A DNA stretch of 64,000 nucleotides from Panulirus ornatus (lineage: Eukaryota; Arthropoda; Malacostraca; Decapoda; Palinuridae), in contig NC_092236.1 in the NCBI RefSeq assembly GCF_036320965.1, forward strand, positions 20,017,018 through 20,081,017, read 5' to 3'. Positions within the stretch are counted from its first letter, which is position 1. Every line of letters begins with the position of its first letter. The notes beneath the pieces are model-generated. The model made no database searches. It was not told where the DNA came from and saw only the letters and a list, made by a program, of their open reading frames with translations. Position numbers and translations under genes: made by a program. Positions 23,828 to 40,789 of this stretch are shown piece after piece.

Positions 23828-23828
<1 letters not shown>
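22386..23828. other. Unrecognised DNA
   Basis: No repeat family, RNA gene or protein domain is recognised. Two short frames (76 codons at 22.9-23.2 kb and 101 codons at 23.5-23.8 kb, both minus) are unassigned. Confidence 0.5.

Positions 23829-23905
<77 letters not shown>
23829..23905 (+). repeat. (GA)n microsatellite
   Basis: Pure GA tract, followed closely by a short GACA run near 23,960. Confidence 0.97.
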
Positions 23906-23908
<3 letters not shown>

Positions 23909-24873
23909 TATTTTTACAAGTCTCGCATACGAACAAAAAATAAATCTGAGGAGAGACAGACAGACAGATAGACAGACCGACAGATTCTCGTGTAAACAGA
24001 CAACTTACGAAGGGCGAGCGAGAGACAAATTCCTGAGGTTCGCCTCAAAACTTATCGGTTTGATTGGAGAGGACAGCCGACGACAGCATCATGTTTGTGG
24101 CGAGTGTAACAGCTGGCGATAGGGATGAAGAAGATCCATTACTGACACAGGCTCTGAGGGAAGTGCAGTCGTCAGCATGAGGAAGGGGGGAAAAAAGGAG
24201 GAAATGATGGTAACGCCTGCAGATATGTCTGTCAGAAGAGGAGTGATGAAGAGGCAGCGGAAGAGCGGGAGGGGAAGAAGGAGTGAATATTGGTCACGGT
24301 GGCGGAGGGACACGTGGCCTTCGGGTTCTTTGGGGCCCTGGGCAAAAGTTATCCGGGATTCCTTTGAGAATTAATTCTGACGACTTGTAAAAGAGTAGAC
24401 CATCCCCGATTTCATATTCAATCTGTCCCGTCCATGGACGATACTGATGACACATGTGATGCTAATACTGGGGGCGCCTACAGTGGGAGAAGGTGCTGGA
24501 CGGTCGCCCGGCTGCCTCAGATGAAGGGAGATGGACTGATTGACTGAAACCTCCGGACTGAGGGAAAGATGAAGTGAATAATGAAGTCCTTCACATCTCA
24601 TCGTTACAGGAGATAGACTGAATGATACAAATAACGAGACGGGTGGGGGGTGGGGGGGGGGGAAGGGTAGAGTGGATGTTATGATACATTTCGTTCGTGA
24701 AGTAGATGAAGTGCATGACAGACACATCTGTTTGGAAGAGCGAAATTATTACAATAATGGACTTCCATGTGTATCCTGTAGTGATCTGGAAAATGAGCGA
24801 ATAGCGGTCATTTAGTCCAGGGTAGGAAAAAATTAGACATTTTTCCCAGGAGAGATGGATAACATATGCTAGG
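23906..24873. other. Unrecognised DNA
   Basis: Nothing assignable; includes a G-rich run near 24,640-24,665. Confidence 0.5.
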
Positions 24874-25793
24874 AAAAAAAAAATGACTAATTTACAACTG
24901 TGAACAAAATGGAACTCCATTTCCATAATTACGTTTACAGCTTACTGTTAATTATATTGACACGATGACGTAACTAACAAGGTGAAAGGTGCGTCGATGA
25001 TGGTTCTGAGTGTTAAGTTCTGGATAACAGATCACATCCTGATTACTGTGATCAAGAAGTGCAAGACGTTACTCGTTGTGTGCCACATATAATCGCGTAT
25101 CAACACGAAGTAAATACAAGTAGCAAAGCTGTTATATAAATGAGATGAGAATAATAACAACGCAACGCCAGTCTATGAGCCAGTAATCGTAGGATCGAAG
25201 CTGGTTTGGATGCGATTCCTTGCCTGTCTAAAACACTTTCTCGATCGGCCTCAAAACCGTGGTCGCCCGGGACGCTGCCGGCCCTCTTACTCCCACACAT
25301 TAAAAGAACACGGGCGCCGCCCAAAGTTACGCCGGAAACTATGATATACGAACACCCTCATGACAAACTATGGAGCCCAAGAGGTAGGCCTAGCCTGCGG
25401 TCCGACCCATAAATGTCTCATAAACTTACCCCGCTTTTTATGGTCATCCCTCGTTTCTTAGAACTTTTCCCCCCCTTGCTTAAATGCAACGCCTAAGAAG
25501 GCACGTACGGAAGCCCCAGCATGGAAGTTGGGTTTCCGAACACGTAAGATTCTCCCGAGGAAATATACACATATCAGGGTTCTTAAAGGTAACTGGGAGG
25601 AAGGTTAAGGAGGGTAGGTGTCCTGGAAGGCTTAAGCTCGACCGAGGGCCTTCTCTCACCAAAATGAACCTCAGGGGGAATAATATATCTGCTTCCGTCG
25701 ACGACCTGATCGAAATCCCTGGCATCCGGGATGATATACTGTCTGTATGATCATTTATCAAACTATCCAGCCCGATGTTTCATGACTCTTAGA

Positions 25794-25800
<7 letters not shown>
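24874..25800 (+). repeat. Duplicated segment, copy A
   Basis: Begins with A10 and TGACTAATTTACAACTGTGA, and ends AGACAGTCCT before a CT tract. It is about 98 percent identical to copy B, which starts 1,563 bp downstream. Open frames on both strands (up to 93 codons) carry no recognisable domain. The segment looks non-coding. Confidence 0.9.
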
Positions 25801-25890
<90 letters not shown>

Positions 25891-25996
25891 CTATACATCT
25901 TTATCTTTATCTCTATCTTTATCTATCTACATATCTATCTATCCATCTGTCTGTCTATCTGTCTATCTATCTATCTATCTCGCTATCTATCTCTCC
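25798..25996 (+). repeat. (CT)n-(ATCT)n, short version at copy A
   Basis: About 75 bp of CT then about 120 bp of imperfect ATCT/TTAT/TGTC units. At copy B the corresponding ATCT tract is 3.7 kb long and pure. Confidence 0.95.
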
Positions 25997-26288
25997 CTTA
26001 CATATTCTTCCTCATGCACCAGCAGCTGTGTTGGCCAAGAAACGACCGTACGCACGGGAACCCTCCTCATCCCACGAGATCCGGCTTGTACTAACCTTGT
26101 CTCGTTCCATATACATGAGGACGAGGAAGATGAACATTTCAGTACAGATTTTTAGATGCTGGTTATCATAGGTCGTTAGGACATCAAGCTCCCGAGCTGT
26201 ACACTGGATGAGTGGGGAAACGAACGTAAAGTCTCAGTGCGTTGTCCAAGGCTCGGTTTGCGTTTAAATAATTCTTTCATGCAAAAAG
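25997..26288. other. Spacer between duplicated segments
   Basis: About 290 bp not present after copy B and without recognisable content. Confidence 0.6.
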
Positions 26289-31163
<4,875 letters not shown>

Positions 31164-31900
31164 GATTCTGTTGAAGGAGTCCAGCAAAGTGGGCTCCATT
31201 TCCCTTCTATTTTACTTGGCCACCAAAGCAACCATAGACAAACTATCTATTGAACTAAAAATTTGGTTCTTGGATGGTGACACCACGGCTAGCAATGCAG
31301 AGGCCCCTCTGACCTTGTTCTGAAACAGCTCTGGGAATCGCGGCGTTTCTCCCTCAAACCCTTCTAGATCACCTCCACCCCAGAAACCATTGACGGCCTA
31401 TACGCAATATTGCCAGGAACTTCAGCTATTTACTCAGACGACAGCATTTTGTTCGGTGCGCCCCTGGGTTCCAGGGCCATCGCTGTTATCTTCGACAGAG
31501 AAGAGGAAGCTACAAAAGGGAAGGAAGACAGAGTCATTACCATGGATGCCTCCGACGCCCCCTTTTACCCCTTCCCAGGTGTCTCCCTTTTCCTCCAGCT
31601 AGAAAGTGTCCTACTCAGGGAATATGATGGTACAATGACGGCTCGCTTAAAGAAAACAACCCTCTCTGTAAGACTAAGAGGTACTGGGGTCTTCGCTATC
31701 TCCTTTGGACTGCCACCTTAGCCTTCTCATATCCGCTGCAGATGTCTCCTGCGATCTGGCGTCTGAAATGTTGACGGAAGTCATGACAAGCTCTACAAGC
31801 GAATACGATCTTGATTTAACCTCTGCAGCCAGGGCCTGGGAAAACACTGCGGGTACGTTGTCCAGACCCACTTCTCCGTGGACCCACAGGCTTTAAAGCA
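31164..31900 (+). mobile_element. Degenerate RT of a QQGDPLGP/LDDGT lineage
   Basis: The frame begins right at the end of the ATCT array with SVEGVQQSG (family: EEGVQQGDPLGPLLF). After frame changes it reads LSIELKIWFLDGDT (family LKIWYLDDGT, motif C with Asp-Asp inverted to Asp-Gly-Asp), ISPGTSAIYSDDSILFGAPL, GSRAIAVIFDRE, RVITMDASDAPF, LLREYDGTMTARLKK and VRLRGTGV (family LPVRFGGLG). I know this RT type from many invertebrate genomes but cannot place its clade. The relic is dead, with several frameshifts. Its 5' half is missing and replaced by the array. Confidence 0.75.
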
Positions 31901-33132
31901 TCTGGGATTAACCCATCGTAAGAGAACAGAGCCTCAGCCTTGCTGTACCAGAATGCAGTTCGCATGAGGACGGTTCACATGTCAGCTGTATGGGACCCCT
32001 ACTCAAGGTACTACATGCTCTCCCAAACTTTGCTAACTGTATTGACCCATGTGTTGTGCCCACTGGTACAGCCCTTCGCCATTCCGTCCTTATCTATTCT
32101 GAAGTACTGGAGATGCGGCAGCGAAGTAGCTGACCAGTTTGGCCGGCCTGACTCGTTTTAAGAGTTCATCTGTACAGTGTGCCGGGCAGAGTGAGATCAG
32201 CGACATCACCTAAAGAAGCATTGTTTCTGCCAGTTCTTTGGCGAAGAGAGAACATTAGCTCCTCAGGCCTTATGAAAGTAACAAACAGCCAGACAGCTGT
32301 CACATCAAATGCCTGAGAGATCGAGAGCCAGCTACAGTGCGACTGACTACATTTGTGTGTCCACCCTGGCAGATATTTAGGGAAGACCTCAGACAATCAA
32401 GGTGGTGTTCCACACCTCAGGAAACACGAGAGTGCAAATTATAGGGCACTGGAACCACAAAACCTTTTGGTTTCTACTCGATACCAGACGCTAAAACTAT
32501 GAGGGAAGAATGCTCTTCATCTTTCCAATGATCCTGGTTCCTGGCTAATCAAATCAGCTAAGGAAAAAAAAAGAGTTATCCATATCATCACTTCAGCACG
32601 ACTATCAAGCGCGTATTGTCGGCTCAATTTCCTCCCTGTACCTCTCTCCAAAAAACTGAGTGAAGTTAACAACATATACTTCAAACATAATTCATGTTCG
32701 AGACTTTATTTATTACTATCATCACAATCATTAATATTATGGCTCCAGGCTGCGCTGCAAGGAGGAACGGGGTAAAGAGAGATCCTCTGAGACTGAAAGG
32801 CCCTTAACGATGTTGTAATCGTTTCGTCCACTAAGGTTAACACCGACCTGTCCATGGCGACATCTCGACTCTCGTGTTACCACTGACAGGCGGAATCGAC
32901 AAGCATAGATGTCGAAGCCAAGTGATTTGTTAGGAGGTGATGAAAACCCCCGACTCACCACCCACATCACAAGAAGGAAGTGAGCGGCGCCACCACAACA
33001 CTGGGCACTTCTCTGTGTGTGGCACCATTCGAGCCATCATCCCGATAATCTTCAATGATCCCATGGCGGCTGGAGGTGTACCACAGTGAGCCGTGAGCTA
33101 CCGAGATCAACACACTCCCTGGTATACATTGA
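31901..33132. other. Unrecognised DNA, perhaps further RT-relic remains
   Basis: The first few hundred bases may be the decayed C-terminal part of the preceding RT relic (short stretches such as KHLGLTHRKRTEPQ), but I cannot support that firmly. The rest shows nothing. Confidence 0.4.
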
Positions 33133-33185
33133 GCGCGATGGTACGACCCTTGACCCATATCTCACGGGTCAGGTCAGAGGGTAAG
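33133..33185 (+). repeat. 21-bp minisatellite family, locus 2 (single unit)
   Basis: GCGATGGTACGACCCTTGAC followed by CACGGGTCAGGTCAGAGG. It matches the unit and flank seen at 44.2 and 62.9 kb. Confidence 0.6.
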
Positions 33186-33204
33186 CCGTCCATACACATG
33201 AGAG

Positions 33205-33611
33205 AGATCAAGAGGGTGTGCTGGAAATGATCTGAACATTTGGAGAAATGAGTGAGGAAACGCTGACATGACGTGTCAGAAGTGGAGCGAACAGGGAAAA
33301 CGGAGTGACCAAATAGGAGATGGAAGGATGGAGTGAGAAAGATTTTGAGCGACCGGGGCCTGAACATGCAGGGGAGTGAGAGATGTGCACGGGATAAGAG
33401 TGAAGTGGAACGACGTGGTATACAGACATCGACGGCTGTCAATGGACTGATCCAGGGCATGTGAAGCCTTTAGGACCTGGATGTGAATAGTTAGCTGTAG
33501 CTTCGGTACATTATACACGACAGCTAGAGAATGGATGTGAGCAGATGCTGCCTGTCTTCGTCCATTCCTCGAGCTACCTCGCTAATGCACGAAACGGCGA
33601 TCAAAAAAAAA

Positions 33612-33613
<2 letters not shown>
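33205..33613 (+). mobile_element. RTE-like LINE copy 3 (diverged 3' end)
   Basis: Only the last C-terminal codons and the 3' UTR remain. GAGAAATGAGTGAGGAAACG, CAGAAGTGGAGCGAACAGG and GACCGGGGCCTGAACATGCA are recognisable. The UTR includes CCTGGATGTG, AGCTGTAGCTTCGG and GACAGCTAGAGAATGG blocks that occur only in the long-UTR copy at 54.7 kb, so this is an older long-UTR type. It ends GAGCTACCTCGCTAATGCAC, GAAACGGCGATC and an A-run, then faces copy 4 tail to tail. Confidence 0.82.

Positions 33614-33687
<74 letters not shown>
33614..33687 (+). repeat. (TA)n between RTE copies 3 and 4
   Basis: Pure TA tract flanked on the left by the A-run of copy 3 and on the right by the T-run (A-tail complement) of copy 4. 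Confidence 0.97.
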
Positions 33688-33688
<1 letters not shown>

Positions 33689-34811
33689 TTTTTTTTTTTT
33701 TTTTTTTTGCTTTGTCGCTGTCTCCCGCGTTTGCGAGGTAGCGCAAGGAAACAGACGAAAGAAATAGCCCAACCCACCCCCATACACATGTATATACATA
33801 CGTCCACACACGCAAATATACATACCTACACAGCTTTCCATGGTTTACCCCAGACGCTTCACATGCCCTGATTCAATCCGCCGACAGCACGTCAACCCCG
33901 GTATACCACATCGATCCAATTCACTCTATTCCTTGCCCTCCTTTCACTCTCCTGCATGTTCAGGCCCCGATCACACAAAATCTTTTTCACTCCATCTTTC
34001 CACCTCCAATTTGGTCTCCCACTTCTCCTCGTTCCCTCCACCTCCGACACATATATCCTCTTGGTCAATCTTTCCTCACTCATTCTCTCCATGTGCCCAA
34101 ACCATTTCAAAACACCCTCTTCTGCTCTCTCAACCACGCTCTTTTTATTTCCACACATCTCTCTTACCCTTACGTTACTTACTCGATCAAACCACCTCAC
34201 ACCACACATTGTCCTCAAACATCTCATTTCCAGAACATCCACCCTCCTGCGCACAACTCTATCCATAGCCCACGCCTCGCAACCATACAACATTGTTGGA
34301 ACCACTATTCCTTCAAACATACCCATTTTTGCTTTCCGAGATAATGTTCTCGACTTCCACACATTCTTCAAGGCTCCCAGAATTTTCGCCCCCTCCCCCA
34401 CCCTATGATCCACTTCCGCTTCCATGGTTCCATCCGCTGCCAGATCCACTCCCAGATATCTAAAACACTTTACTTCCTCCAGTTTTTCTCCATTCAAACT
34501 TACCTCCCAATTGACTTGATCCTCAACCCTACTGTACCTAATAACTTTGCTCTTATTCACATTTACTCTTAACTTTCTTCTTTCACACACTTTACCAAAC
34601 TCAGTCACCAGCTTCTGCAGTTTCTCACATGAATCAGCCACCAGCGCTGTATCATCAGCGAACAACAACTGACTCACTTCCCAAGCTCTCTCATCCCCAA
34701 CAGACTTCATACTTGCCCCTCTTTCCAAAACTCTTGCATTCACCTCCCTAACAACCCCATCCATAAACAAATTAAACAGCCATGGAGACATCACACACCC
34801 CTGCCGCAAAC

Positions 34812-34816
<5 letters not shown>
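33688..34816 (-). mobile_element. RTE-like LINE copy 4 (5'-truncated)
   Basis: Minus-strand copy from a T20 run (its A-tail) to a 5' truncation exactly at the LRQGCVMSP motif B codons, where a TA tract begins. The short-type 3' UTR contains TTGCGCTACCTCGCAAACGC. One open frame of 305 codons (33,892-34,809) keeps [41 protein letters not shown] and [10 protein letters not shown] with no break. Motif A and everything upstream are missing, so no active RT can be made. Confidence 0.92.

Positions 34817-34883
<67 letters not shown>
34817..34883 (+). repeat. (TA)n at RTE copy 4 5' end
   Basis: Pure TA tract at the truncation point. Confidence 0.97.
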
Positions 34884-34885
<2 letters not shown>

Positions 34886-35317
34886 TACTACGTAATCTCA
34901 TTTTACACTACGGTCTATTTCATCAGCCAATACATCTCCCTCTCTCGTCCCTCGCCACATCTACTTCGCAGCTCGCTACAATCTGTTCCACCAGTCGTCA
35001 CATGGATCTCATATATCGCCGAGTCTGTTTCATCGTCCCCCGTCCCTCCGCGGAGCCTAAGAATCTGAGCAAGCTTCCTCAGCTGGAAGACTCCTGGAAA
35101 GTTTTCCAATGAACGCCATTAGAGTTTTTCTTTTTTTTCTGTCAGCTTAGCTCGGGTCCGATTATCCGTCTCGTGTGGATATTTTGTCGCGGTTTCTCTT
35201 CATAACGGTACTCGAGTTCCTATTGGTCGGTGTGGAGGGGATGCAGAGATGTTATTGGTCGCTGATCCAGAGCTGTGAGGCACGCGAAGTTTAATATGGT
35301 CGCTGTGTATTTGTTAT
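34884..35317. other. Unrecognised DNA with paired ATTGG boxes
   Basis: Two CTATTGGTCGG/TTATTGGTCGC boxes (inverted CCAAT) lie 32 bp apart at 35,222 and 35,254. No gene follows within sight. Confidence 0.35.
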
Positions 35318-35720
35318 CGTCAATATCATCATTATTAGTACTACTTTCATCATTTCATTTGTTATTATCATTACTATTGCCATTATCATAATTTCAATGA
35401 ATGCTGTTATCATTATCATTATCAGTGGTATTATCATTATTACAACTATTATTGTTTCTAATATTAATATCAACATCATTATCACTATTGTTATCATTAT
35501 CATTATCATTATTATTATCATTATTATCATTATTTTCATTATCATTACTATTATCATTATCATCATTAGTATCATTATTATTATTATTATCATCATTATC
35601 ACCATAATTATCATTATTATTATTATCATCATTATCACCATAATTATCATTATTATTATTATCATCATTATCATTATTACTATTACTATTATCATTATTA
35701 TCATTATTATTATCATTATG

Positions 35721-35794
<74 letters not shown>

Positions 35795-35808
35795 CATTAT
35801 TATTATTA

Positions 35809-35841
<33 letters not shown>
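35318..35841 (+). repeat. (ATT/ATC)n trinucleotide tract
   Basis: About 520 bp of ATT with interspersed ATC, CAC and ACC. The right third is nearly pure ATT. Poly-Ile frames are artefacts. Confidence 0.95.
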
Positions 35842-35843
<2 letters not shown>

Positions 35844-36635
35844 CTAATCATGAATTCAAGCAAGAAAGGGGTGTGGTCATTGGTTGTTGATGTATGGTGT
35901 TAAGAACGTGAAGCAGCAACCAGCCTCACTTTTAAAGAGTAAGGAAGGTATATATCGGCAGCAGTTTATCCTGTGTTGGAGAGAGAGCGACGTTTTGCTC
36001 CGTCGCTGATGGTAACCTTGAAAGTAAGAGGGATTGCCATCCGCAGTTGACCTTGAGCGGCAGAGAATGGAGCTGTGATTGAGCAATGATCCCATCCTGA
36101 GGGGAGAACTGTTCTGATTGGCTCTGTACAGGAAAATCTGCGCCTTAAGTAATCAATGCGAGGAAAGAAATTTTGATTGGCTTTGAAACTTGATTGAATA
36201 AAGAGTAATTGTTACAGTGCCTCTGATTTCTAGGTGACAAGGAGGATGGTTTTCTAAGCCGGCCTTTGAGCCTCAGCTGAGGAAATGCGTAGTTCTGATT
36301 GGTTTTCCGGTCATACAGTTTTATAGAATCGTAGCTTAAGGTTCCCCTGCCTGTGATATCTGAATGTTAGAATTCTGACTGCACTTTCGCAATGTGTTTC
36401 TCCTCCGAGTTATTAAACACCCAAGACATGTAAGCAAACATATAACCGGAGAAAGCTGTTGGGGGAAGAAATATATTAAAAAGTTTCGTAAATTAAAAAG
36501 AACTTTTGGGAGCAAGTAAGATGATCTAAATGTATCCAGTTGTACGAGAATTCAGACTTGCCATTCTCATAACTGTTGCTAATGTTGAGGTAATGTAATA
36601 CACATATGTATAAGCATCTATTCATCTAACTCTTT

Positions 36636-36637
<2 letters not shown>
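35842..36637. other. Unrecognised DNA
   Basis: No gene seen. The phrase TTCTGATTGGCT or a close variant recurs near 36,112, 36,170 and 36,292. Confidence 0.5.

Positions 36638-36704
<67 letters not shown>
36638..36704 (+). repeat. (TA)n before RT relic
   Basis: Pure TA tract ending 16 bases before the RT relic becomes readable. Confidence 0.97.
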
Positions 36705-36706
<2 letters not shown>

Positions 36707-36719
36707 GACAAAAAAAAAA

Positions 36720-37335
36720 TTTGGTCATTCAGCTTTGTAGCCAGCGGAAAAGCCAGAGTCATTCACAAAAGCTTCACCTCCAAAATTTTCAAGCTCAACA
36801 ATGTGGTTCTTTCTCCAACCCTCTTCAATCTCTTCCTACCTGACAACCAATCACCACCCGCACAACACTCCTGTGTGAGAGTCCTTTCACATCCAGTTGA
36901 CCTTACAATCACAACACAGCACCCTGTCGCTATGCAAACAACAACAAAAATGAAATAATACATCATGGGAAACAGAAAACCCCTTTTTCCAAAAGGGTAT
37001 GTACGTCTGCATAACTACAGAAATCTGCACCTAAGGGAATACAGCTAGATTTTCAAGGTGCTAACAAAAAAAAAACAAAAAACAGTTACACTGATGGTTT
37101 AATTGATTAATCTCTGGACGAAAGCTAACAACATAACGGAAAGGCGCACAAGTAATGTTGGAGGCAACCTCGTGGAAGACAAGCACCCTCTAAACCTTAG
37201 TCAGACAAGAATCCAGTCTGCAGCCTCCATCACCTTGAATGATCAACCATTCCCACTCAAAACTCTGACCCAACTAAGTATCACATATGATACACCATTC
37301 ACATCCCACATCACGAAGAAACTTATTCATTTCCC
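36720..37335 (+). mobile_element. Degenerate R1/Jockey-like RT fragment
   Basis: Frames joined by eye: WSFSFVASGKARVIHKSFTS, then VLSPTLFNLFLPDNQ (motif B, GVPQGSVLSPTLFNLFxxDI), then VLSHPVDLTITTQHP (the SYADDLTITTQHP catalytic region with ADD decayed to PVD). After about 280 bp of degraded linker come SAASITLNDQPFPLKTLTQL and SITYDTPFTSHI (family HPTLTLNxxPIPxxxTPKILGVTYDTHxTFxxHI). It has many stops and frame changes and is dead. Confidence 0.8.
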
Positions 37336-37474
37336 ACATAATAAAGATGCTTATTCATCAACGCCCGCAGAACATGTCCCGGTGCAAAATTTGAATAAGA
37401 AAAAGAGTCCTTTAGTATCCTCTACAAACAATTCATTTGTTCCATCCTATACCTGCAAAATCCTGAGAGCAAGA

Positions 37475-37600
37475 GTTCCTTCAACAACCTACCAGAGGGA
37501 ACAAGGAACCCAAGAACAAGTTCCTCGAACAACCAACCAGAGAGAGCAAGGAACTCAAGAAGCAACAGTTCCTTAACCAGCCATACACAGTCACCCAAAT
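37475..37600 (+). repeat. 45-48 bp minisatellite, about 2.5 units
   Basis: GTTCCTTCAACAACCTACCA and GAGGGAACAAGGAACCCAAG recur with GTTCCT at 37,475, 37,520 and 37,568. Translation gives REQGTQE repeats within a 157-codon frame that also covers the RT relic. Confidence 0.75.
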
Positions 37601-38541
37601 GAATGGAAATATGGAGAAATGACAGACAACAGGAGACCTGATGGTCTAGCACGAGGCTATTTGTTGTCTAGGACTAAAACCTCCTCACCTGATGCTGGCT
37701 GCTGACTGACCATACACGAGATTCATTTCAAATCTGATCCTGTTGCACTTTCTTGTATATCATGAAAAAATATACTCTTGATAGTCCATGATATTAATGG
37801 TATTACTTTCTTTATCATCTGGTAATAACGTCTCCTAATCAGATGTCAAATCACACATACATTCGAGGGAACGACAACTGAAGAACCATATGCGGTCGCA
37901 CACGTCCTGCCTCTCACAAGCACCTGACACCTTACGAAGGAGCTCCACACTACCTGAGGTCAGTCCCAGCCTGCCCTTCACACACCCTGACGCAGAACTA
38001 GGAAACCAAGCACCACACGAGGTCCTTAGCACCCTACCTAATGCTACGCGAGACAACTACTCCCGTAGTGCCATACGAGGCCAGTAACTCCCTACTTCTC
38101 ACACGCCCTGACGCCTTCGCCCTCAGTGTTCCAGGGGAGCGTGTGGTCAGGCACCTTCACTCTGCATATTCATGAAGGTGTAAATTTCCTATCGATCTCT
38201 CGCTGGCATTAAATAATTGCGAGCACTCACCAGACACCCGGTAGGCTATCCTTTTGCCCGCTACACGTGTTGCATGCATGCACACAGCTGTACGCATTTA
38301 GCATATAATGCATGCGTCCATGCATACACAAACGGGCATCATTCATGCATGTAATCGCCAGAGTTTCCAACATGCATGCCCTCAGATGCTTCCGTCCGCT
38401 TCCCCGACCATGGCTCCGAGGATTTTGTTAACCGAGCGATAATAAACAGGTAGACATCATACTGACTGTGAATGTTAGGGTCGTCTGTACCTTTCGTCTG
38501 GATGACTGTCTTTAATAAAGTGCTCAGTATGTTATACTCAG

Positions 38542-38542
<1 letters not shown>
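37601..38542. other. Unrecognised DNA
   Basis: Contains a cluster of GCATGCATG-like alternating stretches at 38,270-38,380. No gene seen. Confidence 0.5.

Positions 38543-38584
<42 letters not shown>
38543..38584 (+). repeat. (CA)n microsatellite
   Basis: Pure CA tract. Confidence 0.97.
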
Positions 38585-38586
<2 letters not shown>

Positions 38587-38736
38587 CGGTAGATGGCAGG
38601 CAAACACCAAATGGAAGGTACTACCGCCTGAGTTCGGGAAGAGGGGCGTCAGCGACGGAGGGGCAGTGACTTAGCAATTCAGTGGCTGTCAATTTCCCCC
38701 TCCTGGCCTAGGCTGCTGTCTTTTCTTTTTCCGCCT

Positions 38737-38760
38737 CGCGCGCGCGCGCGCGCGCACGCA

Positions 38761-38829
<69 letters not shown>
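38737..38829 (+). repeat. (CG)n-(CA)n compound tract
   Basis: Nine CG units, CACGCACGCA bridge, then about 30 CA units. It is alternating purine-pyrimidine throughout. Confidence 0.97.
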
Positions 38830-38832
<3 letters not shown>

Positions 38833-39059
38833 GGATGCTGGCACTCATTCCCACACACTCTCTACCTCACACACAACATGGGTAACACGTACGTATCTCA
38901 CGCGACCCCTCAGTCTTAACTCGAAACTCTCATTCGCCACATGATGGCCCTGTATAATGGCAATATCTGGTCATAGTTAAAGAAAGTTCAAGATATGTGG
39001 CCCCACGAGGAACTTTCTCCCCCATACTGAGCAAATACATAACTACACACAGTAGTCAT

Positions 39060-39310
39060 GCACATCAGTCTCACTCCTAACCCTGGCTCACCTCCCATTT
39101 TGTCTCGCTCGGCCACGACCCCCTCCAGGTTGCTCAGCCCAACAAGCCTCATGGCGTTATTTTGGACCATAGTCTAAGCTGGAAGGGACGCGTCAGGATC
39201 ACCATCAACTCCTCCAGCTACCGTCTTCACGTTCTACGTAAAGACACCTGGACACTCTAAGTCTGCACTCAAGAACACTCACAAATCATTCATTCGTTTA
39301 AGCACTCTAG
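39060..39310 (+). mobile_element. Degenerate Jockey-like RT C-terminal fragment
   Basis: Plus-strand reading PLQVAQPNKPHGVILDHSLS then WKGRV, ITINSSSYRLHVLRK matches the HKLLGVTLDxxLTWKxHV...SSSYRLHMLRRLK region that follows the catalytic domain in R1/Jockey-type LINEs. It is short and isolated, with no other motif attached. Confidence 0.6.
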
Positions 39311-39406
39311 TCCAAATGACACTCTACAACCTTCATCTACACCACACCGGACGGTTCGAGGCAGAAGCTGCAGCACCATTCTCGTCATTGTCACCTCCTG
39401 CCACCA

Positions 39407-39412
<6 letters not shown>

Positions 39413-39494
<82 letters not shown>
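39413..39494 (+). repeat. (GA)n microsatellite
   Basis: Pure GA tract. Confidence 0.97.
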
Positions 39495-39496
<2 letters not shown>

Positions 39497-39740
39497 TTCC
39501 GCGTCCACAAGATGATGCACTTCAGCACCACAACTGACGGAACCCGTCCGTGCTCGTAGTAGAGACCGCTACAAGAACATCCTCCTCCCCAACCACAGTG
39601 AATATCATCAATAATCAGTCGACTGCCGCCCCTGCGTTTATGTAAAGACTCTGATTCATCCCTCCCCTCGCCTCCTATGTTATAGCCCCGCTGTCTTTGT
39701 GTGTATTCTCTCTGCATATTTGCAGCCTTTCGCTGGAATA

Positions 39741-39741
<1 letters not shown>

Positions 39742-39794
<53 letters not shown>

Positions 39795-39809
39795 ACACAC
39801 ACACACACA
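39742..39809 (+). repeat. (CA)n microsatellite
   Basis: CA tract with one CATA interruption. Confidence 0.97.
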
Positions 39810-40789
39810 AGAAAAAATGTATGAGAGAACTGCATACTGGTGTTGATGGTTTATAATCCTCCTAAGAATTCTAATGAACCATAACAAATATGCGAATATA
39901 ACAGTGAAGGAACTATCAGGAAGGTACGCGATACGGTGAGACAAGCAGTCCTCAGAGATGGTATGGTTCTAATAGTAGGAGATAAACGTTGTAGAGAGAC
40001 GGACAAGGAGACTATATATATACTCTCATAGACACAGAGAGTCATGGAGACACAAGTTCTTTGACTGTATACAAGAAATCTTCATGTATCACCCTGTCAC
40101 TCAGTACACGAATCAGAGGGGCTTATCTTTACCATTAGTAACAGAAGAATTGAAAATGTCATAAACAATACACCACCTGAATAAAGTAATCATGTAATGC
40201 TTGAGTTTGATTATGTGGTAAAAGAAGACTTAGAAAGATCGAAGAGAAAGCCAGACTCAAAAAGAAGATATTACGATGGAAACTACAATATTTTAGCCAC
40301 AGAATTTCTCTGGAAATGTGAACTGAGATATTGAGTTCTGTAGCCATGAAATTTAAAGTGAAGGAGTAGGAACAAAAGCACTATCTAGCTACAAATACAA
40401 AATGAAGGTTACAGAAAAAGATAAAAAACAAATTAGGAGGAAAGGTTACACAAAAAAAAAAAAGATGAAAGGCAAAAGAGCTCAAGAATTTACTGTGGAA
40501 GATACAGGCGTCACTTCAGCCAGTCAGCACTTGGAAAACGTAAGTAGCGAGGACTGGGGATACCAGGACAAGAAAGGGCGTAAAGAGGAAAAAAATATAT
40601 CATGGACGGTGCAGGAGATAATCCAAAACTCTTCAGTAAGTTCACCAGGAATCAACTCAGAGAGTTATAGAGGAAGATATGAAGGTATACAAGGAGCTGA
40701 AACGTGTGTGTTTCCATACTGGAAGATGCTACAACCTCCAGCACTAGTGAGGTGGAATGGGGACGATAGTCTTGGAAAGCATTGCATTT
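39810..40789. other. Unrecognised DNA upstream of a LINE relic
   Basis: A 130-codon Lys-rich frame (40,402-40,794) reads into the LINE relic that follows. Its content matches nothing I know. It may be the decayed region before the RT. Confidence 0.4.

Noticed and set aside
37103..37576. 157-codon frame as a possible host gene with Gln/Glu-rich repeats
   Set aside because: The first half matches the post-catalytic region of a Jockey-like RT relic and the second half is a 45-48 bp minisatellite. No independent gene evidence.
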